This document shows positions 37,140 through 48,119 of a stretch of 64,000 nucleotides of DNA, in pieces. The stretch is from Melastoma dodecandrum (taxonomy: Eukaryota; Streptophyta; Magnoliopsida; Myrtales; Melastomataceae). A program made the position numbers and the translations under genes. The stretch is taken from NCBI GenBank assembly GCA_029817715.1, contig JARUPY010000533.1, positions 826,001 through 890,000 on the forward strand. Direction: 5' to 3'. Below the pieces are notes generated by a model. That model ran no database searches. It had not been told where the DNA came from and worked only from the letters and a program-made list of their open reading frames with translations. Positions within the stretch are counted from its first letter, which is position 1. Every line of letters begins with the position of its first letter.

Positions 37140-38607
37140 ATGCCTCTCGGATCCGGCGGATCCGGTGTCGTTGGTGAGTTCCGTCCGCCTGAATTTAGCC
37201 TGTTCTTGGCTCTGATTTCGGAGACTTCCGGCTTCTTGATCGTGGAATGGATTCTTGACTGGCGATCGTGCGGACGAGTTCTTTTTCGGGTGATTTCTCG
37301 CACTATGGACAGGCGGATTGCGCGATTGGTGGTTGATTTGGGGATTGTGATTGATTTTCAGGGAGAGTGGTTGTGGAGGAGACCTGCGTAGGGTAGGGAT
37401 TTAGGAAATAAGATGAACTGTGGAGCATATGCTTGACTTATGAATAGGATCTCAGTTGATGCCTGATTGTTTGTGTCCCCTTTGGTGATGGGATGGTTTC
37501 GCTTATCTTTATGAGAAATGAACCCGTTGCATTGGCTTGTAGTTCCCCGGAATTTCAGATTACTGGAGGAACTTGAACGTGGCGAGAAAGGAATCGGGGA
37601 TGGGACGGTAAGCTATGGAATGGACGATAGCGATGATATCTACATGCGCTCTTGGACCGGAACAATAATTGGTCCTCACAATGTGAGCTCCCTCACTCAT
37701 TCTCTCTCTCTTATCATTTGACATTCATGCATGGAGACATGGTGATAATAGTTCGACATATTTTTCTGATGATATAATATCATCATTCTTCACAAGTGAA
37801 GAAATTGTAGGTTTCCTTACCTTCCTCTTGCAGTAGCATGAGGTGGCTGCTAAAATACTTTAGGCCAGTTACTTTCAGGATGTTCTTGTTGTCATGAAAT
37901 GAAAGTATACTTTACCAGTTTTGATGGGCTTTTGTTGCTTGTTTTCTCCCATTTGGATGTTTAGACTGTTCATGAAGGTAGAATCTATCAACTGAAGCTC
38001 TTCTGCGACAAAGACTATCCAGAAAAGCCACCAAGCGTTCGATTTCACTCACGTGTCAACATGACCTGTGTTAACCATGAAACTGGAGTGGTAAATATAT
38101 ACTCTGTGTTGATCTTGAACCTCTACGGTTATATTAAAGTCAGATGATCTTGTTGCCATTTTCTTTTGTTTGTTGTTATTCTTTTAAACTAAACTTTTGC
38201 TTTTGACATTAGATGGTATCTGAATATGCTTGACGTGGATGCGGCTTTTCCAAGATGGTCCAGGATCCGATCATTTAAAAATAATGGATGCTCACTCATC
38301 TGAATATTTCTGTCACTTTGTGTTGCTATTGTTTAGCACTTTCTGAACGTCCTCGTTAATGTCATATGCTCCTCTGCAAGTTCAAGAGTTTCCTAATTTT
38401 AACTCTACTCTTTGAAATTTATTGATTAAAACAGGAAGGATGTTTAATAAACATTGTATTATGCAGGTGGAACCTAAGAAGTTTGGTCTTTTGGCCAATT
38501 GGCAGAGAGAATACACCATGGAGGATATCTTAACTCAGCTAAAGAAGGAAATGGCAGCACCGCAGAACAGGAAGCTCGTCCAGCCCCTGGAAGGCACTTT
38601 CTTCTAA
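37140..38607 (+). CDS. UEV1: Ubiquitin-conjugating enzyme E2 variant (UEV1/MMZ type)
   Basis: Catalytically inactive E2-like partner of Ubc13, together making Lys63-linked ubiquitin chains in DNA-damage tolerance and signalling. Four coding exons: 37140-37173, 37543-37682, 37965-38090 and 38467-38607, giving 146 aa, the family length. Landmarks are [45 protein letters not shown] and the C-terminal [17 protein letters not shown]. The region where active E2s carry the catalytic Cys in a conserved context instead reads [14 protein letters not shown], as expected for a UEV. The N-terminus MPLGSGGSG lacks a prenylation motif, and the C-terminus GTFF is not a CaaX box. The start is the ATG in the short first exon; no better in-frame ATG exists upstream. 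Confidence 0.95.
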
Positions 38608-39199
38608 GCTTTGAATGCCATATAGACATTAGAGCGTGTTGTCTGCTGATGTTGTGTGCTATATAGTTTGTGCGGTTGTGTTTCTGCCTGTGAAGATGCA
38701 TTCTGCATAGGGAAATGCCTTGTGGAAAAGCTTTTCCCATTTGCTGGCATGTTGGTTGTTCCATTTGACTCTTTGTTGCCAATTTGTGTAGAAGGATTAA
38801 GGTTTCTAGTAAAAATTTGTTGATTTCAAACTAAGGTCTGTAGATCTTGGATACTTGGAGTTCTCATTTAGCAGCAGTATCTGTCCGATGGTAGTTGACT
38901 GGAGCTTCTTGCACTTTGGGGATTTGTTGCTGTGATAATTCGAATTTGTGGTTAGAAAGGCCATAGAAACCAATTCTGTTGATATTTTTAATAAAAATAA
39001 CCACCGTGTCAAGTTTTAACAAGAAAAAGAGTTACACAGTAATGTCGCTAAAAGCCATCAGCGAAATCTGAAGCTTAACCATTCCGTTGGATGATGAACC
39101 GTGCTCGATGAGAGGATCAAACATCAAACAATGATAGAAGTGCAAATGATCTTATTGGACTGTCATGACTAGTTGATACTGTTATCAGCTTCTCCCTCA
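38608..39199. other. Convergent intergenic region
   Basis: 3' UTRs of UEV1 and of the germin-like gene. No other feature recognised. Confidence 0.5.
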
Positions 39200-39820
39200 T
39201 CATGCCTTGGGCTTTAGAACAGCCTCGAGCTTCTTGATGTCGAGGATGCTGGCCTTGAACGACTTGGCCAAAATGGTCTCGTCGATACCCGCTGCGAACA
39301 CTGTCTTGGGAATGGAAATGGTTCCTGCATTGGAGCTACCGAACGCTGAGACTGCCACGGCGGCGTCAGATTTGAAGTTGTACTGGAAGTGAATGAGACC
39401 CTTGGGGAAAATGAACATGTCCCCGCCCTGAAGGGTCTCGGTGTAGAGGTTGTTAGTTGTGTCGACAAAACCGACGAAGAGGGTCCCCGACAACAGGAAA
39501 AGGAGCTCGGCCGATCGAGGGTGGGTGTGCGGTGGGTTAACCGTGCCGCCAGGGTACTGGAGGACAGCAAACGATACGCTCTGCCCGTCGAGGGCCGGGA
39601 ACTCTGCCAGGCTTGCCTTCGTCACTGTGAATTCCTTAGGGAACTCCGCGTTGTCGTCAATCAGGGATCCTATCTTGGTGAACTTGAAGAAACTCCCCGG
39701 AACCTGCCCTGTAATATTGGCGGGGGCAACAAAGTCCGTCAGGATGTCGGGATCCGAGGCAGTGGCCAGGACGAAAGAAGCCAACACTGCTACCAAAAGG
39801 GTGAAGGAGAGCCTAGCCAT
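39200..39820 (-). CDS. Germin-like protein, cysteine-less type (extracellular cupin)
   Basis: Single-exon gene of 206 aa. The start at 39820 is chosen because it gives a signal peptide (MARLSFTLLVAVLASFVLATA) and lies about 65 bp downstream of a TATA box; the frame is open farther upstream but without conservation. The cupin metal ligands are visible: PPHTHPRSAELLFLLSG supplies His, His and Glu, and GDMFIFPKGLIHFQYN supplies the last His, so manganese binding and oxalate oxidase or superoxide dismutase activity are possible. The mature part starts SDPDILTDF and has no cysteine at all, whereas most germins have an N-terminal disulfide pair. This cysteine-less form corresponds to the group usually named germin-like protein 9. 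The protein should be secreted to the apoplast. Confidence 0.93.
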   Translation of the reverse strand: MARLSFTLLVAVLASFVLATASDPDILTDFVAPANITGQVPGSFFKFTKIGSLIDDNAEFPKEFTVTKASLAEFPALDGQSVSFAVLQYPGGTVNPPHTHPRSAELLFLLSGTLFVGFVDTTNNLYTETLQGGDMFIFPKGLIHFQYNFKSDAAVAVSAFGSSNAGTISIPKTVFAAGIDETILAKSFKASILDIKKLEAVLKPKA

Positions 39821-39881
39821 TGGAGAAGTTGCGGAATCGACGAGAACTGGAAATGTTGGAAATGTTTCAAATGGGAGTGTC

Positions 39882-39892
39882 CTATTTATAAT
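39882..39892 (-). promoter_or_regulatory. TATA box of the germin-like gene
   Basis: Reverse complement of 39881-39890 reads TATAAATAGG, a strong plant TATA box, about 65 bp before the chosen ATG. This supports the start at 39820. Confidence 0.7.
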
Positions 39893-40396
39893 TAGAAATC
39901 GGAAGTTAATGGAGAGCTTGGCTTTCATTTGTCTGAACGGACAGTTGCAGCCGGTGGAAACTACAATTTCAGTCATTTGTCCGGTAACGTTCCTAGACAT
40001 CGTCGATTAGGTGTTCTTATCGACCACTTATGTCCGTGTTTCTTTTGTTTTACTTCCGTGTGTTTTAGTGTCAAGCACGACATGATGGCATACTCCTGAG
40101 TCCGCGATTTCGCGCACAATGTTCAAGTGCAATGAATGTGAATTCTTTCGAAGGCGGGGCTGATCTCGAACTGCATTTGGAAGTCCGGCTAGTCTGTTAC
40201 GTGGTGTGGACGAGAGGAAAAGGACAGCCTAGCCGTCGAGGCCAGTTTATGCTCGTTGTTGAATTCCTTGGCTATTGCGTGCTCGCAGAAAGACGGCAAA
40301 TCGTCCTTGGTCGCATACAAAACACGAGGCAAACGGCCTCGGAGAAATCACGGGGGTTTACCTTCTCATTGGGCTCGGGCCTACCGAAGACCTGAA

Positions 40397-40445
40397 TGGG
40401 CCTCACCCAGGCCCACGCGCCAACCTTAACCCTAAACCTAACCCT
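40397..40445 (+). promoter_or_regulatory. Site II and telo-box elements upstream of eS25
   Basis: TGGGCC at 40397-40402 and GGCCCA at 40410-40415 (site II cores, bound by TCP factors) are followed by a telo-box cluster AACCCTAAACCTAACCCT at 40428-40445. The order site II then telo-box, about 100 bp before the ATG, is the classic arrangement of plant ribosomal protein promoters. Confidence 0.75.
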
Positions 40446-40544
40446 CATTGAGAGAGTAGCGCCTTCATTCGCCCTCACCCGAAGCTCCCGCCGTCTCCCT
40501 CCAGTTCCAGAGCTCGATCGCGGGGCTATCGCGGTTGACACGCC

Positions 40545-41445
40545 ATGGTGGGAATCGACGACAGCCTTGCCGTGTTTTTCTTCCTTTTTTTACGTGATTT
40601 GCGGCTTTGCAGCCTCAGTGTTTGGAGAATTCGGGCTGGAGATGACGTGGTTGCTGTGGTTTCTGCGTTTGTGTTGCTTTTTGACAGGCGCCGAAGAAGG
40701 ACAGCAAGGCTCCGCCACCTGCCTCTAAGCCGGCCAAGTCCGGCGGTGGCAAGCAGAAGAAGAAGGTAGTGTTCCAGTGCCGATGTTTGTGGTAGTGGTT
40801 TTTTTCGAAGGTTCCATGAAATTCTTTTTCTGATTAGAAATTTAGGGGTTCGTTGTTGGAGAAAAGTAGTTGTGATGGATTATGGATCTGTGAGCTGAGG
40901 TATTATTGTAGATGCGTGACTGATTGACTGCCATGTGCTGCGGATGCTTTTTGTTCTCTAGCTTTACTCGAGAGTGCCGAAGGAATTGTAGACGAAGTGT
41001 TGAGAATCTGTGTCAACCTGTCGGAGATCATTGAATATGGTTTTATTATTGCAGAAATGGAGCAAGGGAAAGCAAAAGGAGAAGGTGAACAACATGGTGC
41101 TGTTTGATCAGGGGACTTACGACAAGCTTTTGAGCGAAGTCCCCAAGTACAAGCTCATCACTCCTTCCATCTTGTCGGACAGATTGAGGGTATGTTTTTG
41201 CATTCTAATCACCGAATGATGCTGTTCAGATGTCGGGTTCCATTGTCTCTTTTGTTTATCAATGAAAAAGATAGAGCAGACAGTGTTCGTCTTGACGATT
41301 GAGTTTCTTTGCCTTGGCGTCACATCGACAGATCAACGGTTCGCTGGCACGGAGAGCAATCAAGGATTTGATGGCAAGAGGCCTTATTAGGATGATATCT
41401 GCTCACTCCAGCCAGCAGATCTACACCAGGGCGACCAACACATAA
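40545..41445 (+). CDS. RPS25: 40S ribosomal protein eS25
   Basis: Small-subunit ribosomal protein, 109 aa. Four coding exons: 40545-40547, 40688-40765, 41055-41189 and 41332-41445. The first coding exon contains only the ATG, immediately followed by the donor GTGGGA; the second starts GCGCCGAAG, giving [14 protein letters not shown]. The Lys-rich N-terminus ([18 protein letters not shown]) leads to the winged-helix core [30 protein letters not shown] and [18 protein letters not shown], ending IYTRATNT. All phases fit. Upstream site II and telo-box elements suit this gene class. Confidence 0.96.
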
Positions 41446-42337
41446 TTTTCAGCGCTTGTTGTGTGCTGGGCACTTCGAACTTCCATATAGCTGCACTGTT
41501 TTGAAAATGTTAGCCTTTTCATTTCTTGCTGTTATTATGGTTCAGTCTTTGGTTTTGGGATGGTCAGTTGGCAATTTAATGGTTTGAACCTTCGAGAGTT
41601 ACTTTTTATTTTTAATGGTCTGGGATTATCACCTGAGGAGGGGCAAGATCATAGATTATTTCGAAGTCGAAGCTATCCAGGGATATGTTATTTGATAAAT
41701 TCTCCTTACAACGGCCTTATTCCTTCTCATACGACTACGGATCCTACCTCCACGGATGGATTCGGTACAACATATTTTCTGACCAGGTGCTTCTGCAGAT
41801 TTCCTCACCTCATAGATCCTCCAGGACTCCTTCCTGCTCTCCTCTTGCAAGTTCCCAACGATCAGAAGCCTCCGGTTCCACTCTTCATCTGTCACGGTTC
41901 AAGTACATCATCTTCATCCTCTTAGACATTCAATCCCGAACTCATCGGTTATGTAGAACACCACGGGTTATAAGAAAACACAGACAACTAACCTCCCCAT
42001 GTCTGAAAGGATAATATTAATCCAACAGCGTGTGCAGAACAATGTTTGGTCTGATTTATGGGAGTTTCTCCAGAACAGCATCATCCCAACACTTTGCTGA
42101 CAATGAACTAAGTATTTCCAAAAGGTGGTTCTCACCAATCAACCATCATATAAATACATGTCCCTAGAAAGCACAAGGCAATTATTGCCTAGATGGCGAT
42201 AAAAAGGTTCGAAAAGAATGCTCCTAAATAAGGCCCCACCGGGAGGTGGACCGAACTTCCCTTCACATAGTGTCTGTGCAGTATTGCGTGTCTGTGTGTA
42301 TTGTAAGTACTTGAACTGTACGAGCGAGACCTTATCT
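41446..42337. other. Convergent intergenic region with a minus-strand coding-like stretch
   Basis: Contains the eS25 3' UTR and the 3' flank of the large minus-strand gene. A minus-strand frame at 41656-41895 begins with the charged stretch MTDEEWNRRLLIVGNLQEES and reads like a genuine exon, but I cannot name a family and see no connecting exons. Confidence 0.4.
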
Positions 42338-45300
42338 TCATAGGAGAAGCCCCACGTTGGAAAGGTCGTCCATGGGTATGTCGAGACCGAACAGCTCTCC
42401 CTCTCCCAAGGCATCATCAATGCCAGTGTCAAGCCAGTACGATAATTCCATCCCATCTAGCATGCCGTGTGTTGGGCTTAAAGATTCTTCGAACCTTACA
42501 GGGTTCATCGAGCCGGTTTCTCCCTTCCCGTTCACATTAGTAGTCATCGCGTCACTTGCAGCTAAGACTTTGTCTGTCCGTTCCCCCCAAGCGGTTTCTG
42601 TGTTGCTCTCACCCTTTGCTTTACTCTTCGAAGTATTGTTTACCAAAACTTCAGCCCTTTCGTCATTGTGATCATCAGGCAGTGCACCATCTGTGCAACT
42701 TAATGTTGATCCGCCTTTCTCTGGATTTTTTGTTATTGAGGCTCCAGCTGTAAGAAGAGCATGTTGTTTCGCTTGGCTACTAGCGGCACCTGAATAAATG
42801 GGAAAGGTTATAGCATATGCCTGAGCAAATTCTCATATTTTTAAGAATTTTTCGAGATGTCGAACCTGATGCATGGGGTACTGGCAAAGTGCGGAGGCTC
42901 GCAGCATCTTTAGGAACTTCAGGATTTGAACACCTTGAAGCAATTATTTTTCTTTGAACCTGCCAAGAGAAGCATAGAGTAAGGTCATGACAATCGGCGT
43001 TGGCCCTATTTATCCGCATCATCAGGAATTATTAAGATTAGCTTAGTTTAAATGTCATCACGAAGGTCCATGCATCTGAAAAATTTGCGGTTAATGACAA
43101 GCAGAATGCCATGTAGGTACCCCTGCAGCAATGACTGCATCATCTTTCAAAGTCCCTAACCAGAGAACTGAAACTCACCAACTGAGGAATGGGACAGGGG
43201 TCGGCAGCCTCTTCCTCTCCTAACCCTTCGACATCCCTGACCAACGATAAAAGAAGTCGAAAACGTTTACTAGAGTCTCAAATCTCAAGGCTTTCTTATC
43301 CAAAAAAAAATCGCAAAGCTCAATGAAAGATGGTCAAATTCTCTAATGCTCACTCATAATTCATGGAAGTTCCCTTGGTAACTGTTTCGGTCAATAACTT
43401 GGAACATTCTTCATCGTTGCAGAGCTGCAAAACGAATACAAAACAGTTCACAATAAGTGCTGAAAGGCCCGGAAAGTCCCTTAAAACAATCCTCAGAATA
43501 AGGGGCGGGCGGCGCTCTAACTGTTGAAATGCCTAATGAAATCAAAGAGAAAGTCCAAGTGAAACATAAAACAAATCACCTGGTCAGCAACCTGCAGCTG
43601 AGCCTCAAAAATGTTATGGATTATTGCTTCGTGTTCATCGCCAACCAGATCAGGCTACGAAATATAAAGTGGGAAATAAAGAATTTAGTAGCATACTTTA
43701 ACGCATGATAGTTTCTCCGTGCAAAGCATGCTGAAAAGTTAATGAGTTCATATAACTGGAATGGAAACTTAAAACCGCTGAATTTGATTACATTATCAGG
43801 AAAACAGAAGACAAGAACAGGAAGCATCGAATCTTGGATGAAGGGCAATATACTTCGATCTGAAGTTTTTGGGACCAAATATGCTGGTTAAGTTATACAT
43901 AAAATTATCACATACCAAGGACTCCGAAAAAATGCCGAGAGCTTGTAGTTCCAACAACAGTCTGAGATCAACAGACATCCTCTGATAGCTTTCGTCTGAA
44001 CAGGCACTTCCAGAAGTCAACGACTCTTCTGATGTGAAGCCTTCCTCAACTAAGTTACATACGCCTTTTTCTTTTCGTATTGAGCGAGGAGCACATTCCG
44101 GTAGCTTGTTATTAGAAATCCCGCTTTGGATATTCTTTATGTCATCATCATCACAAGGATTTCCCTCGTCACCATAAGATATCGAGTCACGGAGACCCTG
44201 AATCAAACTATCCTCACATTTGCTGCCCTTGTAATCTTCATCTCCAAATTGCAAGAAAGACATTATTTCTTCATCTCCTTCCAATGTTCTTCCGTCTTCA
44301 AAAATTAAAGCGGATAGCACTCTCTTAAAAAGTGGACCAGATTTAATTGCTCCATTGTCCAATTCTCTGTACAATTTATTCGTGCTTATGTCTTCCACTT
44401 GAGGAACTGGACAACCAGGAGTGGCCGGCTTTGCTATTGCAGATTGACTGATTAAAATTTGCTTTGTTCCTTCGTTAACTTTGGTTTGAAGCTCAGGGAT
44501 ATGTCCATCAATAAGTTCTCCCTGTTAAAGAAGAGAATTATTTCGATTAGTGTCCAAGGAACAAATCTTTTAGTTTAAAGGAAAAGGAAGTTTGGAATAA
44601 AAATGGTAAAGGAATCTAAACATCAAACTACAAGACTGAAGCAAATCTTAAACCTGTTCTTTGGGGCTGGACCTATTTTTGTGTGTCACTTGTACATATT
44701 CCATTTCCTTCCAGAGATCTTCAAATGAGGTTAGACCTGTGGAGGAGTCAGAAAATAGAACTAAATTCAAGGAAAATACTTCATTAATCATATAAACTCT
44801 TCAAAAAAGAACGCAAGCTTTTGAAAGACATACAGCTGGATTTAAATGCTAAGTTAGGAGCGTCAAACAACTCATTCCAGTCATCACATGTTCCACCTGG
44901 AAAATCACAGAAGTAATCTCAGGCAGTGCACATTCATGACTATTTGACAAATCTTTTCGATTAATGAATGAGCCAAATGACTTTATGAAATGTCTAGCAG
45001 CATATTAGTCGGGGAGGTTTTTTGTGCAAAATATAGTTCATACCATATAACAATGAATTCTCTTGAAGGGTAGAATTCATTTGATAGGACAATTTCCCCA
45101 CAGGAGGGCATCCAAATCCTGTGTTACTGTAATTTCCATCAGGCAGTGAGAAAAGTCAGTTACCTAGATAAACTATCTTTCAACTGTCTGAAAAAAACAT
45201 ACCTTCCATTTTTATCAACAGCTCCAACAGGTTTAAGGTCTAGATCATCTGATCTTTCTCTTGGCGAAGAATCGCCACTTTTAGCAAACCTTGATATCTT

Positions 45301-47414
45301 GCTATTTCTTTCTCCTCTCTTCTTACCATCGAAAATTGCTTCATGCTTAAACATTGTATTTTTTTGGGCCACCAAAATCGAGTTACTCAATTGGACCTTC
45401 TTCAAGGATCTTTGGCTGGATCCAACACCATCTGCAGTCATCTCTGTTGATAAGATTCTATCATGGGGTCTAGCACCGTATTCTGATAGTCCAGCAGGAA
45501 GTGTGCGGCCGTTTAACTTCACTTTCAATTGAGGAATACAACTGGCCCCATCTTTAGCAGATTCAAGTCTGTTGGCCTTGGCAGAAACAATTCTTTCATG
45601 TCGTGAAGGACCACATCCTTCTTGTTGCATGTTAGAAGAGGCAGAGACAGGAAATGCAATGCTCATTCTTCCGTCACGAGATCTATGTTGTCTGCGGCCA
45701 ACACCAACCCACTGACGCGTTGGCATAAAAGATGGCGTGGAGGGCTCCCTGTTATTGGTCACTCCAGCGACATGGGATTTTTCATGCAGAATATGTTGTT
45801 CCTCTGATCCAGATGAAGTGGGCACCTGAAAGAATCTTTCAGCTGGTCTTGCGATCATCCCAGCCCTCCTTCGCATGTCTCCCAAACGGCTCATTTTGGA
45901 AACTGAACTACAGCTGGTTTTAGGAGCATCATCTGTGATGTTCTCGCTGAAAGAGAAAAACTAACTTAAAAGGCTTTATGTGAAACTTCTAAACCATTCA
46001 TTGGAAAAAATAGAACCAAAATGTCTCCGAAAAGAAAAGAGGCCATCGCTAGTGCATAGAAAAACTAGATGCTTCTTATATATCAAGTTTGTCATTGTGA
46101 TTCCTTAATTGTAACTAAAATGTAGCGCTGAGTCATACAAAGTTGTGTTTGTTGAGTCTTTTACCTGGAAGCTTGAGCATTGTTGGATTCTTTAACAGGT
46201 TCACTGTCGATGTTCTCACGTACAACTGACTCAATCTCCTGATTCATTCCGGAAGCGGCAGAGTGGATTGTCCTACTATCGCGTTTTCTTGGGATCTGTT
46301 TCTTTGATCTTTTTGTTTCGGAAGGCAACCTTTTACTCTTATCATCTTTTATACCAGAATATTCACGATCTTTCATCTTGTCTTGGCACTTTCCCGCTTC
46401 TAAAGCTTGCACCGGTAGTGAATCACCCTGCCGTTCCATCAAAACATTAAATTTCCTGGTTATGGGAAGGTTTGTGAAAAATAGATTATAGGAAGTCCAT
46501 ATAAGTTCCCTTTTTGGTTAAGAGCCATATCCCAGGACCAAAAGAACAGAAATAGGCAAGTAAAATAATGCAATTGAGGCATTCAACTTTTTCTGGAAGT
46601 CATATATCGACGAGCTTCTCGGCATGACAGCTTAGTAAATACAGACCTGAGGTTTAGCCAGTGATGAGCAAGATTGCTTATTAGGATTGGTGTTATTAAC
46701 CCTGACTTCAGATCCGACAGTCAAGTCCTTGGAGCAATTCCGGTTATCCACCATCAGGAAATCAGATCCTTCGTGAAGGGATATCCCATTCCTACATGGT
46801 TTTTTCGGATTCACAGATTCACAGTCCTTTTCCAACTTCGTTGAGGAATCATCTGATCTTCTTGTCCTTTTCCTAAAAGAGAACATGATTTAAATGCAAG
46901 ACACCATTTGGAGGGACTGGCAGATAGAAACGTAAACTCATTCATGCCCAAGAAGGAATAATTAGAGAGTGCGCACACTCTTGGTAGTTGCTTACACCAC
47001 TCTCCAAATGCATGAAATAGGATGCATATTACGTGCATGGGGGAAATATTTCTCTTCATGATATGAAATATAATCCGGAGATGGATGTAAGCATGTGAAA
47101 CTAGTAAAAGTAATCGAGAATCTGATAGATAAATTTACTTGGCCACAGCAGGTGTATGGGAGACACTCGGCTGAGCAGCATGTGCCCTTGGAGAGCTGTG
47201 TTCAGCAAGAATCTGGAGTGAAGACTTTGATATTCTCGGCAACCCGCAAGTGATGGAGGATTTCTGACATTTCGGGTCAACGGCATCCGGTGACGTCAAA
47301 GGTGACGATCGAGATGCACCCCCACGTGTTGCAGAAGCTTTATGTGGGACTTGCATGTTGTCAACGCTTTCCTTAAAGCTACCTAAAGAATGACACTGCA
47401 CCAGGACTGTTCCC
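42338..47414 (-). CDS. Large uncharacterised plant protein (At2g19390/At4g29790-like family)
   Basis: At least a dozen exons. Those placed: 47414-47139, 46872-46647, 46427-46165, 45946-45203, 45126-45044, 44896-44834, 44736-44654, 44521-43916, 43654-43580, further short ones near 43360-43430 and 43190-43240, one near 42865-42960, and a last exon ending at the stop 42340-42338. Phases checked for the first nine agree. The protein is polar and largely disordered with basic patches (KKRTRRSDD, KRSKKQIPRKRDS) suggesting a nuclear location. Family marks are the Ser/Arg-rich PTRQWVGVGRRQHRSRDGRM, LSYQMNSTLQENSLLYG, PLFKRVLSALIFED, LLLELQALGIF and the C-terminal FGLDIPMDDLSN. Family assignment is from memory of these motifs. 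Function is unknown. The true start is unresolved: the first placed exon needs an upstream exon, or else translation starts at the ATG at 47356. Confidence 0.75.
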
Positions 47415-47573
47415 CTGAAACAGCCAATTTTCTAAAGGACAAGACCAGTTAGCCAAACAGACATGCACCAAAATGTTGCAACTAAAAGGAAATATCAGTT
47501 TCAGTCGTTGGGATGCCGACAACGGTCAATCCATCACTCCGGATTCCGTAAAAATCATGGGTGGCCGCCCTTC

Positions 47574-47635
47574 CACGGATTATCTGACACAGAACAAGAA
47601 CTGTACCTGACACGGATTATCTGACACAGAAACCA
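47574..47635. repeat. Short direct repeat
   Basis: CACGGATTATCTGACACAGA occurs twice (starting near 47574 and 47610), about 36 bp apart, in the upstream flank or first intron of the large minus-strand gene. Confidence 0.55.
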
Positions 47636-47940
47636 CTCGTCCAAATTAAACATCGTCTGCCAATTTTGCAATTGTTAATTTTCTCTGTTTCCCAGCTTAG
47701 GAGCTCGCAAGGACACCGGTAGTTTATCCCAGACTTCACTACAAAATCACCAAGCCGAAGAGCAGCTAAGAATTAACTCCCGAAAACTCTGGAAAAGCAA
47801 CAAGCTGTCTGTATTCGAATTCCACAATGAAACTTCCAAACCAAGCAATAGGAGTTAATGATGATGAATCATTAATTAGGATGCCAAAATTTTTCTCCAA
47901 GGAAATAATATACATTGCACGCCCCAACCCATGTCCACGT

Positions 47941-48110
47941 CGATCACGCGGCGCCTGCAAGATACTTTCCGGCCAATGTCAGGTTCGATCACGTGGCCCC
48001 TGCAAGGTGCACACTGGTGCATGTCGGTTTCGATCATGTGGCCCTTGCAAGAAACGTGCCGACCCATTATAACTCTTGATCATGCGGCGCCTGCAAGACA
48101 CGCGCCGCAT
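47941..48110. repeat. 45-bp minisatellite, about four copies
   Basis: Units begin CGATCACG, CGATCACG, CGATCATG and TGATCATG at 47941, 47986, 48031 and about 48077, spaced 45, 45 and 46 bp. The best conserved core is GATCAYGYGGCSCYTGCAAG. The region is open on both strands, the + frame giving three 15-residue repeats (RSRGACK, RSRGPCK, RSCGPCK starts), but there is no evidence that it is translated. Confidence 0.8.
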
Positions 48111-48119
48111 GACCGGGAG

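Noticed and set aside
39821..40000. 60-residue N-terminal extension of the germin-like frame
   Set aside because: It would hide the signal peptide and spans the TATA box.
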